From NCBI RefSeq assembly GCF_024721975.1, contig NZ_JANQBB010000010.1:124001-188000 (forward strand): a DNA stretch of 64,000 nucleotides, read 5' to 3'. Under the pieces are notes generated by a model, which did not search any database, was not told the DNA's origin, and saw only the letters and a list, made by a program, of their open reading frames with translations. Both the position numbers and the translations under genes were made by a program. Position 1 is the first letter of the stretch, and every line of letters begins with the position of its first letter. This DNA comes from Paenibacillus endoradicis. GTDB lineage: Bacteria; Bacillota; Bacilli; Paenibacillales; Paenibacillaceae. This document shows positions 44,143 to 52,246 of this stretch, one piece after another.

Positions 44143-45898
44143 TAAGATTGCCCCCCTGTCTAAATTGACTTTCGTATGGAATGATGATTGTGCAACATGT
44201 ACCTTCTCCAATAACACTAGTAATGAATAAACCATATTCTTCTCCGTAATACAGTTTAATTCGTTCATCTACATTCGTTATGCCGATGCCAGATAACTTT
44301 TTGTTATTATCAGAACTTTTAAAACTATTTGTATCAAATCCTTTGCCATCATCCATAATTTCTATATGGATAAATTGGTCTTTTCGCTCCACTTTAATTG
44401 TTATTTTAATAGATTTTCCGTGCTCCGATAAGCCATGAATGATGGCATTCTCAGCAACGGGTTGCAAGATGAATTTAGGTATAGGGCAATGGATTAATTC
44501 ATCATTGATAGCGTATTCAACTTGAAAACTATCAGCATAGCGAATTTTTTGTATTTCAAAATAGTTGGATAAATTAAGCAGTTCTTGTTCAATTGTAATT
44601 TCTTCATTACTGTCTAAAATTGTGCTGCGAAGCAGTTCTGATAATGAGGTAATACCGTTGCTTAATACGGGAACTTGATTAATAATGGCAAGCCATCGCA
44701 ATGTGTTCAGCGTATTGAATAGAAAGTGCGGATTAATCTGAGACTGAAGCATTTGCAATTCTAACTCTCGCTTACGCTTTTGATCCAGTTTCTGATTTTG
44801 CATTAGATGTTCAATCTCACTAACCATATTATTCATTTTGCGAGAAAGAACACCCATTTCATCGTCATGATCATCTTGAATACGATTGGAGAATTCTCCA
44901 TTTGATATTTGATTGCTGAAGGTGATGATTTTCTTTATAGGCTTCACAATACTTTTGTTCATTACAGAAATGATCACGATACAGCATATAACGATGAAAG
45001 CTATAATAATGGCCATACTGCCTGTAATTTTGCTTGTCTCTGAATTAATGTAGGAAAAAGGCATCGTAGAAATGAGATACCAGCCCATTTGTTCATTATA
45101 TATATAAGAAATTTGCTGATGTGTATTATTAACCTGTCCGGAGAAAGATTGTTTTCCTCGCTCTTGTTGCATCTTAATTTGATTGATAAGCTCCGCGTCT
45201 TTATACGGTGTTCCTAAAGGGATCAGTTTATCGTTCGCTGATAACACAGTGCCATCTCGCCCCATAATCATAAGCTTAGAACCAGTTCCTAGATCAACGG
45301 TGGATAAGATGTTCTTTGAGAATAAATCATCGCTAATGAATACAAAAGTATAACCAATCTGTTTAGAACTGTCGTTTACAGCATGTATTTTCCGGCCAAG
45401 AGCAAGCGTATCGTAAGATCGAACCGTTTTGACATAAGTAAGGCCATCGTACGGTGCATTCGCATCAACATCTCTCATAGCTTTATCGAGTGCTTGAGTA
45501 TCGATAGTCTCAAATCCAAGTTCATAAAATTGATTGCGATCAGTATCAAATACACTTACGGTTACAGCATGTGATGGGAAGATAGTTCTAAAAATACTAT
45601 CCATAGCAGCTTCTTTGGCATTTTCTTGATCCTCTTGCTCAGTAATTTTTTTTGACAGATTCTCTTGTACAAATTCATTCGTGGATATAGATCCAATGAG
45701 ATATTGATAATTTTGAAGTTCGGCAAGTAAATTTATATTTATTAACGTTAAGGCCTGATAAGTAGAATTACTAAGTTTGTGGCTGATCGATCCTGAATAA
45801 AGATGATAGGCATAATATCCAAGAAAGCAGATAGGAAGAATAGAGACAATTAAGAAGGTTCCAATCAATCGATGTTGTATTTTAAACTTACGTAACAT
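44135..45898 (-). CDS. YesM/LytS-type sensor histidine kinase
   Basis: A 587-residue membrane kinase. A first helix (about 13-33) and a second (about 288-310, IIIAFIVICCIVIISV) flank an extracellular sensor of about 250 residues, probably dCache. HAMP (about 311-365) leads to a His_kinase domain with the phosphorylated His in QINPHFLFNTLNTLRW (about 396) and an ATPase domain with LQPVAENAIIHG and DDGKGFD. GGAGGAGGT precedes the ATG. The neighbouring regulator and sugar-binding proteins indicate a carbohydrate signal. Confidence 0.94.
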   Translation of the reverse strand: MLRKFKIQHRLIGTFLIVSILPICFLGYYAYHLYSGSISHKLSNSTYQALTLININLLAELQNYQYLIGSISTNEFVQENLSKKITEQEDQENAKEAAMDSIFRTIFPSHAVTVSVFDTDRNQFYELGFETIDTQALDKAMRDVDANAPYDGLTYVKTVRSYDTLALGRKIHAVNDSSKQIGYTFVFISDDLFSKNILSTVDLGTGSKLMIMGRDGTVLSANDKLIPLGTPYKDAELINQIKMQQERGKQSFSGQVNNTHQQISYIYNEQMGWYLISTMPFSYINSETSKITGSMAIIIAFIVICCIVIISVMNKSIVKPIKKIITFSNQISNGEFSNRIQDDHDDEMGVLSRKMNNMVSEIEHLMQNQKLDQKRKRELELQMLQSQINPHFLFNTLNTLRWLAIINQVPVLSNGITSLSELLRSTILDSNEEITIEQELLNLSNYFEIQKIRYADSFQVEYAINDELIHCPIPKFILQPVAENAIIHGLSEHGKSIKITIKVERKDQFIHIEIMDDGKGFDTNSFKSSDNNKKLSGIGITNVDERIKLYYGEEYGLFITSVIGEGTCCTIIIPYESQFRQGGNLNV

Positions 45899-46178
45899 AG
45901 AATGACCTCCTCCAATTGTTAAGTTTATATTATCATAGGGCGATAAAACAGCCTCTGTCTTAATACACTTGGATAAAATAATCCATAAAGATCATAAAAT
46001 CGTCTAGTTGCTTGTGTAGTCAAAGAAAATAATAGTAACTTGGAAGTACGAAATCATGTTACATATCATGAAAAGTTAAAATAATTCATAAATATGTTTG
46101 TTTAATTTAATGTATTACAAAAGTAAAACTTTGTATAGTTATTGCATTAAATGGTTTATTAACGGAGGTAATCTGTTT

Positions 46179-46229
46179 ATGCGCGAGGTCAAAAAACTGC
46201 GTATAGTAAAGAAGAGAATAAAAGGGTAG
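46179..46229 (+). CDS. Possible 16-residue leader peptide upstream of ftsE
   Basis: A short frame (MREVKKLRIVKKRIKG) has a near-perfect ribosome site, ACGGAGGTAA, ten bases before its ATG. It is very basic (8 of 16 Lys or Arg). It lies in the 477-base gap between the kinase gene and ftsE, followed within 10 bases by a hairpin with a T-run. Either it is a translated leader controlling ftsEX or a bare ribosome-binding relic. Bases 45899-46150 of the gap hold no other recognisable feature. Confidence 0.4.
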   Translation: MREVKKLRIVKKRIKG

Positions 46230-46236
46230 TTCATAT

Positions 46237-46270
46237 CATGTGTCAGCATCCGACAGCATGCTACGTTTTT
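46237..46270 (+). terminator. Attenuator-like hairpin before ftsE
   Basis: CATGTGTC pairs with GACA(G)CATG with one bulge over AGCATCC; after CTACG comes TTTTT. Its position after the short frame suggests attenuation. Confidence 0.4.
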
Positions 46271-46375
46271 GAAAAATGAGAAAAGTGAAAATTGCCTAAT
46301 AATAGCATTACATTGAAGGAATTAGATGTATACTGTCGAATTCATAGTATTGAACTTTCTACAGGATGTGATAAC

Positions 46376-47062
46376 GTGATTGAAATGGAAAAGATCAGAA
46401 AAACGTATACCGATGGAACGATAGCACTCGATGGAGTATCAGTTAAAATAGATCGAAATGAGTTTGTCTATTTAGTTGGTCCATCAGGAGCAGGTAAGTC
46501 TACATTTATGAAGCTGATATATCGCGAAGAGATTCCTACTGAAGGTCAGATTTTCGTGAATGGCTTTAATATTGGTAAGTTGAAACAACGTAAGATCCCG
46601 TATGTTCGTCGTAATATCGGGGTTATTTTTCAAGACTTTAGATTACTTCCAAAACTAACAATTTTCGAAAATATTGCATTTGCAATGGAAGCAATTGAAG
46701 CACCGCGCAAAGTAATTAAGAAACGTACAATGGAAGTGTTAGAACTTGTTGGATTGAAACACAAGTATAAAAACTTTCCATCGCAATTATCAGGCGGCGA
46801 ACAGCAACGAGTGTCAATTGCTAGGGCAATTGTGAATAATCCATCAGTTATTGTAGCAGATGAGCCGACAGGAAACTTGGATCCCGATACATCGTTAGAT
46901 ATTATGCATTTGCTCGAAGAAATTAATTTCCGTGGTACTACAATTGTTATGGCAACTCACAATAAGGATATTGTGAACTCGATGCGAAAACGTGTCATTG
47001 CTATTGAAAATGGCAATATTGTGCGTGATGAGCAAAGAGGGGAGTACGGTTATGAAGCTTAG
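46376..47062 (+). CDS. ftsE: Cell-division ABC protein FtsE
   Basis: The cytosolic ATPase of FtsEX, which drives murein hydrolases at the cell wall. 228 residues: Walker A GPSGAGKST (about 38-46), Q-loop FQDFRLLPKLT, signature LSGGEQQRV, Walker B VIVADEPTGNLD, and ATHNKDIV. The GTG at 46376 gives MIEMEKIRKTY, the normal family start, with AGGATG nine bases upstream; the frame is open further upstream but that sequence is not FtsE-like. It overlaps ftsX by 11 bases. Confidence 0.96.
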   Translation: MIEMEKIRKTYTDGTIALDGVSVKIDRNEFVYLVGPSGAGKSTFMKLIYREEIPTEGQIFVNGFNIGKLKQRKIPYVRRNIGVIFQDFRLLPKLTIFENIAFAMEAIEAPRKVIKKRTMEVLELVGLKHKYKNFPSQLSGGEQQRVSIARAIVNNPSVIVADEPTGNLDPDTSLDIMHLLEEINFRGTTIVMATHNKDIVNSMRKRVIAIENGNIVRDEQRGEYGYEA

Positions 47063-47969
47063 TACGGCAACTCGACATATACGTGAAGGATTCAAAAGCA
47101 TTATTCGTAATGGTTGGATGTCTTTCGCGTCTATTAGTTCTATTTTTATTTCTTTATTTATTTTAGGTGTATTTATTTTATTAGCATTAAATATGAACTA
47201 CATGGCTTCTCAAATCGAGAGTCAAGTACAGATTCGCGTATATTTTGAAACAGATGCATCAGAAGAAGTTGTTACTGAGTTGCAAAATAAAATTGGCAAT
47301 ATTAGCGAAGTCAGTAAGCTTACATATGTATCGAAAGAAGATGGACTCGCAATTTTGCGAGATAAAATGGGTGAAGATAACAGCGATTGGTTAGAAGGAT
47401 ACGATGATGAAAATAATCCATTACCAATCTCATTTACAATAGAAGTATTTAACCCACAGCTTGTTGATACGGTAGCACAACAGATTAATATTATTAACAA
47501 TGCATTTGATCCGAAGCCAATTAAAGAAGTGAAGTATGGTCAAGATACGGTGGAAACATTATTCAAAATTACTAATGCAATTCGAAATGCTGGTTTTGCC
47601 ATCGTTATTGCACTTGCAGTAACTGCCATGCTGCTTATTTCTAATACAATTAAGATGACAATTGTAGCAAGAAGAAGAGAGATTGAGATTATGAAACTAG
47701 TAGGTGCGACAAATGCATTTATTAGATGGCCATTCTTTATTGAAGGTGCTCTTATAGGAATTATAAGTTCAATCGTTACAACGATAATTATACTTCTTGG
47801 TTACGATCAAGTTGTTCATGCGTTCCAATATGATCTATCACTTATGTTGATACAATTATTGCCACTTGAAAAAGTAATCACATTAACTGCGACGACAATG
47901 ATTACACTGGGTTCTCTTATTGGGATTTGGGGTAGCGTTATGTCAGTACGTAAGTATTTGAAAGTGTAG
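47052..47969 (+). CDS. ftsX: Cell-division membrane protein FtsX
   Basis: Membrane subunit of FtsEX, 305 residues, with four membrane helices: one at about 22-45, then an extracellular domain (about 55-175, VRIRVYFE-like start, SKEDGLAILRDKMGED), and three helices from about 180 on (FAIVIALAVTAMLLI). EIMKLVGATNAFIRWPFFIEGALIG is the FtsX motif, here in part. The extracellular domain is expected to bind the hydrolase encoded next. ATG 47052 has GAGGGGAG before it. The 3' end of this gene is duplicated at 49212-49330. Confidence 0.96.
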   Translation: MKLSTATRHIREGFKSIIRNGWMSFASISSIFISLFILGVFILLALNMNYMASQIESQVQIRVYFETDASEEVVTELQNKIGNISEVSKLTYVSKEDGLAILRDKMGEDNSDWLEGYDDENNPLPISFTIEVFNPQLVDTVAQQINIINNAFDPKPIKEVKYGQDTVETLFKITNAIRNAGFAIVIALAVTAMLLISNTIKMTIVARRREIEIMKLVGATNAFIRWPFFIEGALIGIISSIVTTIIILLGYDQVVHAFQYDLSLMLIQLLPLEKVITLTATTMITLGSLIGIWGSVMSVRKYLKV

Positions 47970-47981
47970 GTGAGTGTAGTA

Positions 47982-49196
47982 ATGAAAAGACTTGTCTTAT
48001 ACCTAACTTCATTAGCGCTACTTGCAACGATAGTAATAGGATCTCCAAGTAGTAGTGCATCAAAACTTTCGCAAATTGAACAAGATATTAAAGCCGCTAA
48101 TGAACAAAAAAAGGCAGCTGAGCAAAAGGCAGCTGAAGCTGCTAGTGAAGCACAAAAAGCGGAAGAAGAGAAAAATGCCATTGCGAAAAAGGTTGAGGAT
48201 TTAGAAGCTGAACTTAAAAAGTTAATGTCGGAAATCGAAAAAGTAGCACAAGATAAAAATAAGACTGAAAAAGAAAAAGACGATAAAGAAGCAGAAATGG
48301 TTGTGACTAATCAGGAACTAGAAGCGGCAATCGCGCAAGTAGAAAAGCGTGATGAGTTACTTCAGAAACGTACTAGACTTATGTATTCAAATGGTGCAGT
48401 TTCTTATCTTGATGTATTACTAAGTTCTACAAGCTTCACAGATTTCTTAGACCGTTTTGATGCATTGCAGATGATTCTAGAGTCAGATCGTGATGCATTG
48501 GATCAATATAAGGTAGATCAAGCACTAGTTGAACAGAAGAAAATCGAAGTAGAAGAGCAACTTGGTGCACTTAAAGTTTTATATGCCAAGCTAGAAGCGG
48601 AGCAAGCTTCACTTGCTGCCAAGGAATCTGAAAAGGAAACTCTTGTTGCTAAATATAACGCACAATCGTCCGAGTTAGATGCACATATTGAAGAATTGGA
48701 AGTAATCAGTGAAGAACAGGAGCAATTGCTAGTAGGATTGGCTTCCGAAATTTCCAAGCTGAATGCGGAGAAAAAACGTATTTCTAATCCATACACTGGT
48801 GGAAAATTAGGCATACCAATCGCCGATGGATACCGCCTGTCATCTAACTTCGGTGTTCGTATTCACCCTATAACTGGAGTGAAAAAAGCACATAACGGAA
48901 TAGACTTTGCTGCACCGTCAGGAACTTCCATTTATGCAGCTGAAGCTGGCGTAGTGCTAATCTCTAAATATTGGAGTGGATATGGTAACTGTATCATTAT
49001 CGACCACGGAAATGGTATTTGGACGCTCTATGGACATATCAAAAACGGTGGATTGCTAGTAAGTGAAGGAGATACTGTAAAACGTGGAGATAAGATTGCC
49101 TTAGTAGGTACTACAGGGAATTCTACTGGTCCACATTTGCATTTCGAAGTACGTAAAAATGAGGTTCCAGTTAACCCATCCAGCTACTTACAATAA
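47982..49196 (+). CDS. Murein hydrolase with coiled coil and M23 domain, copy 1 (EnvC/CwlO-like role)
   Basis: A 404-residue secreted protein. Signal peptide to about residue 27 (SPSSSASK), a long Lys/Glu/Ala-rich coiled coil (about 28-260, with YSNGAVSYLDVLLSS in the middle, as in PcsB/EnvC-type proteins) and a LytM/M23 peptidase domain (about 280-404). Zinc ligands His and Asp in HNGIDFA and HLHFEV are intact, so unlike E. coli EnvC it should cut peptidoglycan itself. It follows ftsX by 12 bases and is its likely partner: FtsX binds the coiled coil and ATP use relieves autoinhibition. Confidence 0.94.
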   Translation: MKRLVLYLTSLALLATIVIGSPSSSASKLSQIEQDIKAANEQKKAAEQKAAEAASEAQKAEEEKNAIAKKVEDLEAELKKLMSEIEKVAQDKNKTEKEKDDKEAEMVVTNQELEAAIAQVEKRDELLQKRTRLMYSNGAVSYLDVLLSSTSFTDFLDRFDALQMILESDRDALDQYKVDQALVEQKKIEVEEQLGALKVLYAKLEAEQASLAAKESEKETLVAKYNAQSSELDAHIEELEVISEEQEQLLVGLASEISKLNAEKKRISNPYTGGKLGIPIADGYRLSSNFGVRIHPITGVKKAHNGIDFAAPSGTSIYAAEAGVVLISKYWSGYGNCIIIDHGNGIWTLYGHIKNGGLLVSEGDTVKRGDKIALVGTTGNSTGPHLHFEVRKNEVPVNPSSYLQ

Positions 49197-49211
49197 AATT
49201 AAAAAGACTAT

Positions 49212-49330
49212 TACAACTATTGCCACTTGCATAAGTGATTACATTAACTGCGACGACAATGATTTCACTAGATTCTCTTGTTGAGATTTGGGTAAGTGTC
49301 ATATCGATACGTAAGTATTTGAAAATGTAG
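49212..49330 (+). pseudogene. Remnant of the ftsX 3' end, left by tandem duplication
   Basis: Bases 49212-49330 match the last 110-120 bases of ftsX (47851-47972), including CACATTAACTGCGACGACAA-like and GTAAGTATTTGAAA stretches and the GTAGGTGAGTG before the next start. In the ftsX frame an early TAA appears after the Leu-Ala equivalent of LPLEK, so it is dead. It shows that the duplicated unit was ftsX-tail plus hydrolase. Confidence 0.88.
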
Positions 49331-49340
49331 GTGAGTGGTA

Positions 49341-50555
49341 ATGAAGAGAATAGTCTTAACTCTAACTTCATTTGCTTTAATCGCATTAATAATATTAGGA
49401 TCTCCTAGCAGTATTGCTTCAAAACTTTCTCAGATCGAACAAGATATTGAAGCTGCTAATGAACAAAAAAGGGCGGCTGAGCAAAAGGCCGCTGAAGCTG
49501 CTAATGAAGTACAACAAGCAGAAGAAGAGAAAGATACGATTAAGAAACAGGTTGAAGATCTCGAAGCTGAACTTCAAAACTTAATGTCCGAAATCGGAAA
49601 AGTTGCACAAGATATACACAAAACAGAACAACAAAAAGACGATAAAGAAGCAGAAATGTTTGTAACTAATCAAGAGTTAGAAGCTGCCATTATACAGGTG
49701 GAAAAACGTGATGAGTTACTTCAGAAGCGTACTAGACTTATGTATTCAAATGGTGCGGTTTCTTATCTTGATGTCTTACTAAGCTCTGCAAGCTTCACAG
49801 ATTTTCTTGATCGATTTGATGCGTTGCAGATGATCTTACGATCAGATCGCGAGGCATTGGATCAATATAAGGTTGATCAAGAATTAGTAGAACAGAAGAA
49901 AATTGAAGTAGAAGACCAACTTGGTGCGCTTCAAATCTTGTATGCTAAGCTAGAAGCGGAGCAAGCTTCACTAGTTGCAAAGGAAGAGGAAAAGGAAACT
50001 CTTGTTGTTGCTTACAATGAACAGGTTTCACAACTAGATGAATATATTGAAGAGTTAGAAGTGATCAGTGAAGAACAGGAACAATTGCTAGTAGCAATAG
50101 CCTCAGAACTTTCTAAACTTAATAAAGAAAAGAATAGTATAACTAATCCATACACCGGCGGGACATTTGGCATGCCAATTGATAGTAGATATCGAAGTAC
50201 ATCAGACTTCGGTATGCGTATTCATCCTATATCGGGAGTAAAGAAAGCACATAAAGGAATTGACTTTGGAGCACCTACAGGAACTGAGATCTATGCGGCT
50301 GAAGATGGTGTAGTGTTAATCTCTAAATATATGAGTGGGTATGGTAACTGTATTATTATCGACCACGGAAATGGTATTTGGACGCTCTATGGTCATATCA
50401 AAAACGGTGGATTGCTTGTAAGTGAAGGTGACACTGTAGAACGTGGAGATAAGATCGCACTAGTAGGTAATACAGGAAACTCTAAAGGATCACATTTACA
50501 TTTCGAAGTGCGTAAAAACGAAGTTCCAGTTAATCCATCGAGTTATTTACAATAA
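49341..50555 (+). CDS. Murein hydrolase with coiled coil and M23 domain, copy 2
   Basis: A 404-residue near-duplicate of the previous hydrolase, same length and layout: signal peptide (SPSSIASK), coiled coil, M23 domain with HKGIDFG and HLHFEV. The catalytic domain and the YSNGAVSYLDVLLSS region are almost unchanged; coiled-coil ends have drifted (for example KKLMSEIEK to QNLMSEIGK). Both keep complete catalytic residues. The ATG at 49341 sits in a copy of the ribosome site of copy 1. Differences in the coiled coil could change FtsX binding; whether the copies are specialised is unknown. Confidence 0.94.
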   Translation: MKRIVLTLTSFALIALIILGSPSSIASKLSQIEQDIEAANEQKRAAEQKAAEAANEVQQAEEEKDTIKKQVEDLEAELQNLMSEIGKVAQDIHKTEQQKDDKEAEMFVTNQELEAAIIQVEKRDELLQKRTRLMYSNGAVSYLDVLLSSASFTDFLDRFDALQMILRSDREALDQYKVDQELVEQKKIEVEDQLGALQILYAKLEAEQASLVAKEEEKETLVVAYNEQVSQLDEYIEELEVISEEQEQLLVAIASELSKLNKEKNSITNPYTGGTFGMPIDSRYRSTSDFGMRIHPISGVKKAHKGIDFGAPTGTEIYAAEDGVVLISKYMSGYGNCIIIDHGNGIWTLYGHIKNGGLLVSEGDTVERGDKIALVGNTGNSKGSHLHFEVRKNEVPVNPSSYLQ

Positions 50556-50570
50556 CGTATAATCATTATT

Positions 50571-50604
50571 AATAGGCGGTCTATTGCAAAATAGATTGCC
50601 TATT
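50571..50604 (+). terminator. Hairpin after the second hydrolase
   Basis: AATAGGC pairs with GCCTATT and TCTATT with AATAGA over GCAA; the tail (GCTATTCTT) is only moderately T-rich, so termination may be partial. Confidence 0.55.
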
Positions 50605-50690
50605 GCTATTCTTAGATAAATATTTTCTCAACAAATGTCATATACTATTATGGACGAGCTTAAGCAAACTAGGATAGGTGGTGTGAGTTG

Positions 50691-52145
50691 ATGCAATTTA
50701 AGGGACGTACAGTTTTTGCATTCGTTATAATGACGATTGTAACTTCGGTATTTGTTACGATTATCGTTACAGACAAGCTGGAGAGAAATCCAATAGCTGC
50801 TTCTACGTCTTACGTATCAGCTGCAGCAGATGCAAAGAGTCAATTAACAGAAGATGAACTTAAACGAATCAATTCTGTTATTGAGTTGGTAGAAACAAAA
50901 TATGTGTCTGATATAGAACGTAACGAACTAGTTGATGGCGCGATAACAGGAATTATGAATGCTTTGGGTGACCCATATTCCGTATATATGGAAAAGGATA
51001 TTGCGAATCAGTTTTCACAATCGATTGAGGGCTCTTTCTCGGGAATTGGTGCAGAAGTAGGTATCGAAAACGGTCAAACGGTCGTAGTTTCACCTATAAA
51101 AGGTTCTCCTGCTGAACGTGGAGGTATATTAGCCAAAGATATAATATTATCTGTAAATGGCGATAGTCTTGCAGGATTGAAAATTCAAGAGGCAGTAAAT
51201 CTTATTCGTGGTGAAAAAGGGAGTAAGGTAAAGCTAGAAGTACTGCGTTCTGGAAATTCAGAACCAATAAGCATTGTACTTATTCGTGATGTGATTGATA
51301 TTGAAACGGTATATTCGTCGATCGACGAACAAGGCATTGGAAAAATTTCTATTACTCAGTTCTCTATGCATACAGCAGAACGCTTTGCTGTAGAATTGGC
51401 AGCGCTTGAACAGAAAGATTTGAAAGGATTAGTTATTGATGTTCGTAACAATCCTGGTGGTGTTCTACAAGGTGTTGTGGAAATTGCGCAGCTGATGATG
51501 AAGGAAGGCAGCGTGGTTGTTCAAGTAGAAGACCGCACTGGCAAGAAGGAGAAAACATATGCTCAAGGCGGAGAGCAGAAAGATTATCCAATTGTTGTGT
51601 TAACGAATAATGGCAGCGCGAGTGCTTCTGAGATTTTAGCCGGTGCGCTTCAAGAATCAGCCGGTGCAACTGTTCTAGGACAACAAACATATGGTAAAGG
51701 AACGGTACAGGTTAGCTTTAATAAAGTTCTATCTGATGGTGGATTAATAAAATTAACAATTGCCAAGTGGTTAACACCTAAAGGGAATTGGATTAATCAA
51801 AAAGGAGTTACGCCAGACATCGTTGTTGAACCTAATGCTGTATATAGTACAGCTCCTTTGAACATAGTAAATGATTTGAAAGTAGACCATATGAGTGAAC
51901 AGGTCCGTAATTTGCAAATCATGCTAGATGCTTTAGGTTATAAAGTAGATCGTAAGGATGGTTATTACAGTAAACAAACGGAAACTTCTGTGAAGACATT
52001 CCAACAAGACCAACATCTTCTTGATACAGGTATTGTAGACAGTGAAACTGCTACAAAGATTGAAGAGAAAGTCATTGAATACATTCGAGATGACCAACAT
52101 GATGTACAACTGCAAAAAGCATTGGAGCATGCAGGCAGGAAATAA
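50691..52145 (+). CDS. ctpB: Carboxy-terminal processing protease (S41), CtpB-like
   Basis: A 484-residue secreted or membrane-anchored serine protease. An N-terminal helix (VFAFVIMTIVTSVFVTIIV), a PDZ domain (about 95-180, SFSGIGAEVG and SPAERGGI), and the S41 core with the Ser in NNGSASASEI and Lys in TYGKGTVQ (about 340) form the Ser-Lys dyad. A peptidoglycan-binding domain (about 400-465, VRNLQIMLDALGY) ends it. B. subtilis CtpB cuts SpoIVFA to time SigK activation and also lies near ftsEX and minJ. The ATG at 50691 is preferred over the TTG just before it. Confidence 0.94.
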   Translation: MQFKGRTVFAFVIMTIVTSVFVTIIVTDKLERNPIAASTSYVSAAADAKSQLTEDELKRINSVIELVETKYVSDIERNELVDGAITGIMNALGDPYSVYMEKDIANQFSQSIEGSFSGIGAEVGIENGQTVVVSPIKGSPAERGGILAKDIILSVNGDSLAGLKIQEAVNLIRGEKGSKVKLEVLRSGNSEPISIVLIRDVIDIETVYSSIDEQGIGKISITQFSMHTAERFAVELAALEQKDLKGLVIDVRNNPGGVLQGVVEIAQLMMKEGSVVVQVEDRTGKKEKTYAQGGEQKDYPIVVLTNNGSASASEILAGALQESAGATVLGQQTYGKGTVQVSFNKVLSDGGLIKLTIAKWLTPKGNWINQKGVTPDIVVEPNAVYSTAPLNIVNDLKVDHMSEQVRNLQIMLDALGYKVDRKDGYYSKQTETSVKTFQQDQHLLDTGIVDSETATKIEEKVIEYIRDDQHDVQLQKALEHAGRK

Positions 52146-52169
52146 TTGATTTTCGTCGAATTCTTTAAA

Positions 52170-52206
52170 GGTTGGCTACTCTTTGTAGAGAAGCTAGCCT
52201 TTTTTC
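52170..52206 (+). terminator. Intrinsic terminator after ctpB
   Basis: GGCTACTCT pairs with AGAG and TAGCC (4-nt bulge) over TTGT, followed by TTTTTT. Confidence 0.8.
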
Positions 52207-52246
52207 TTATTTAGTCAATATGAACATTCGAAGGGGTGTATGAGCG

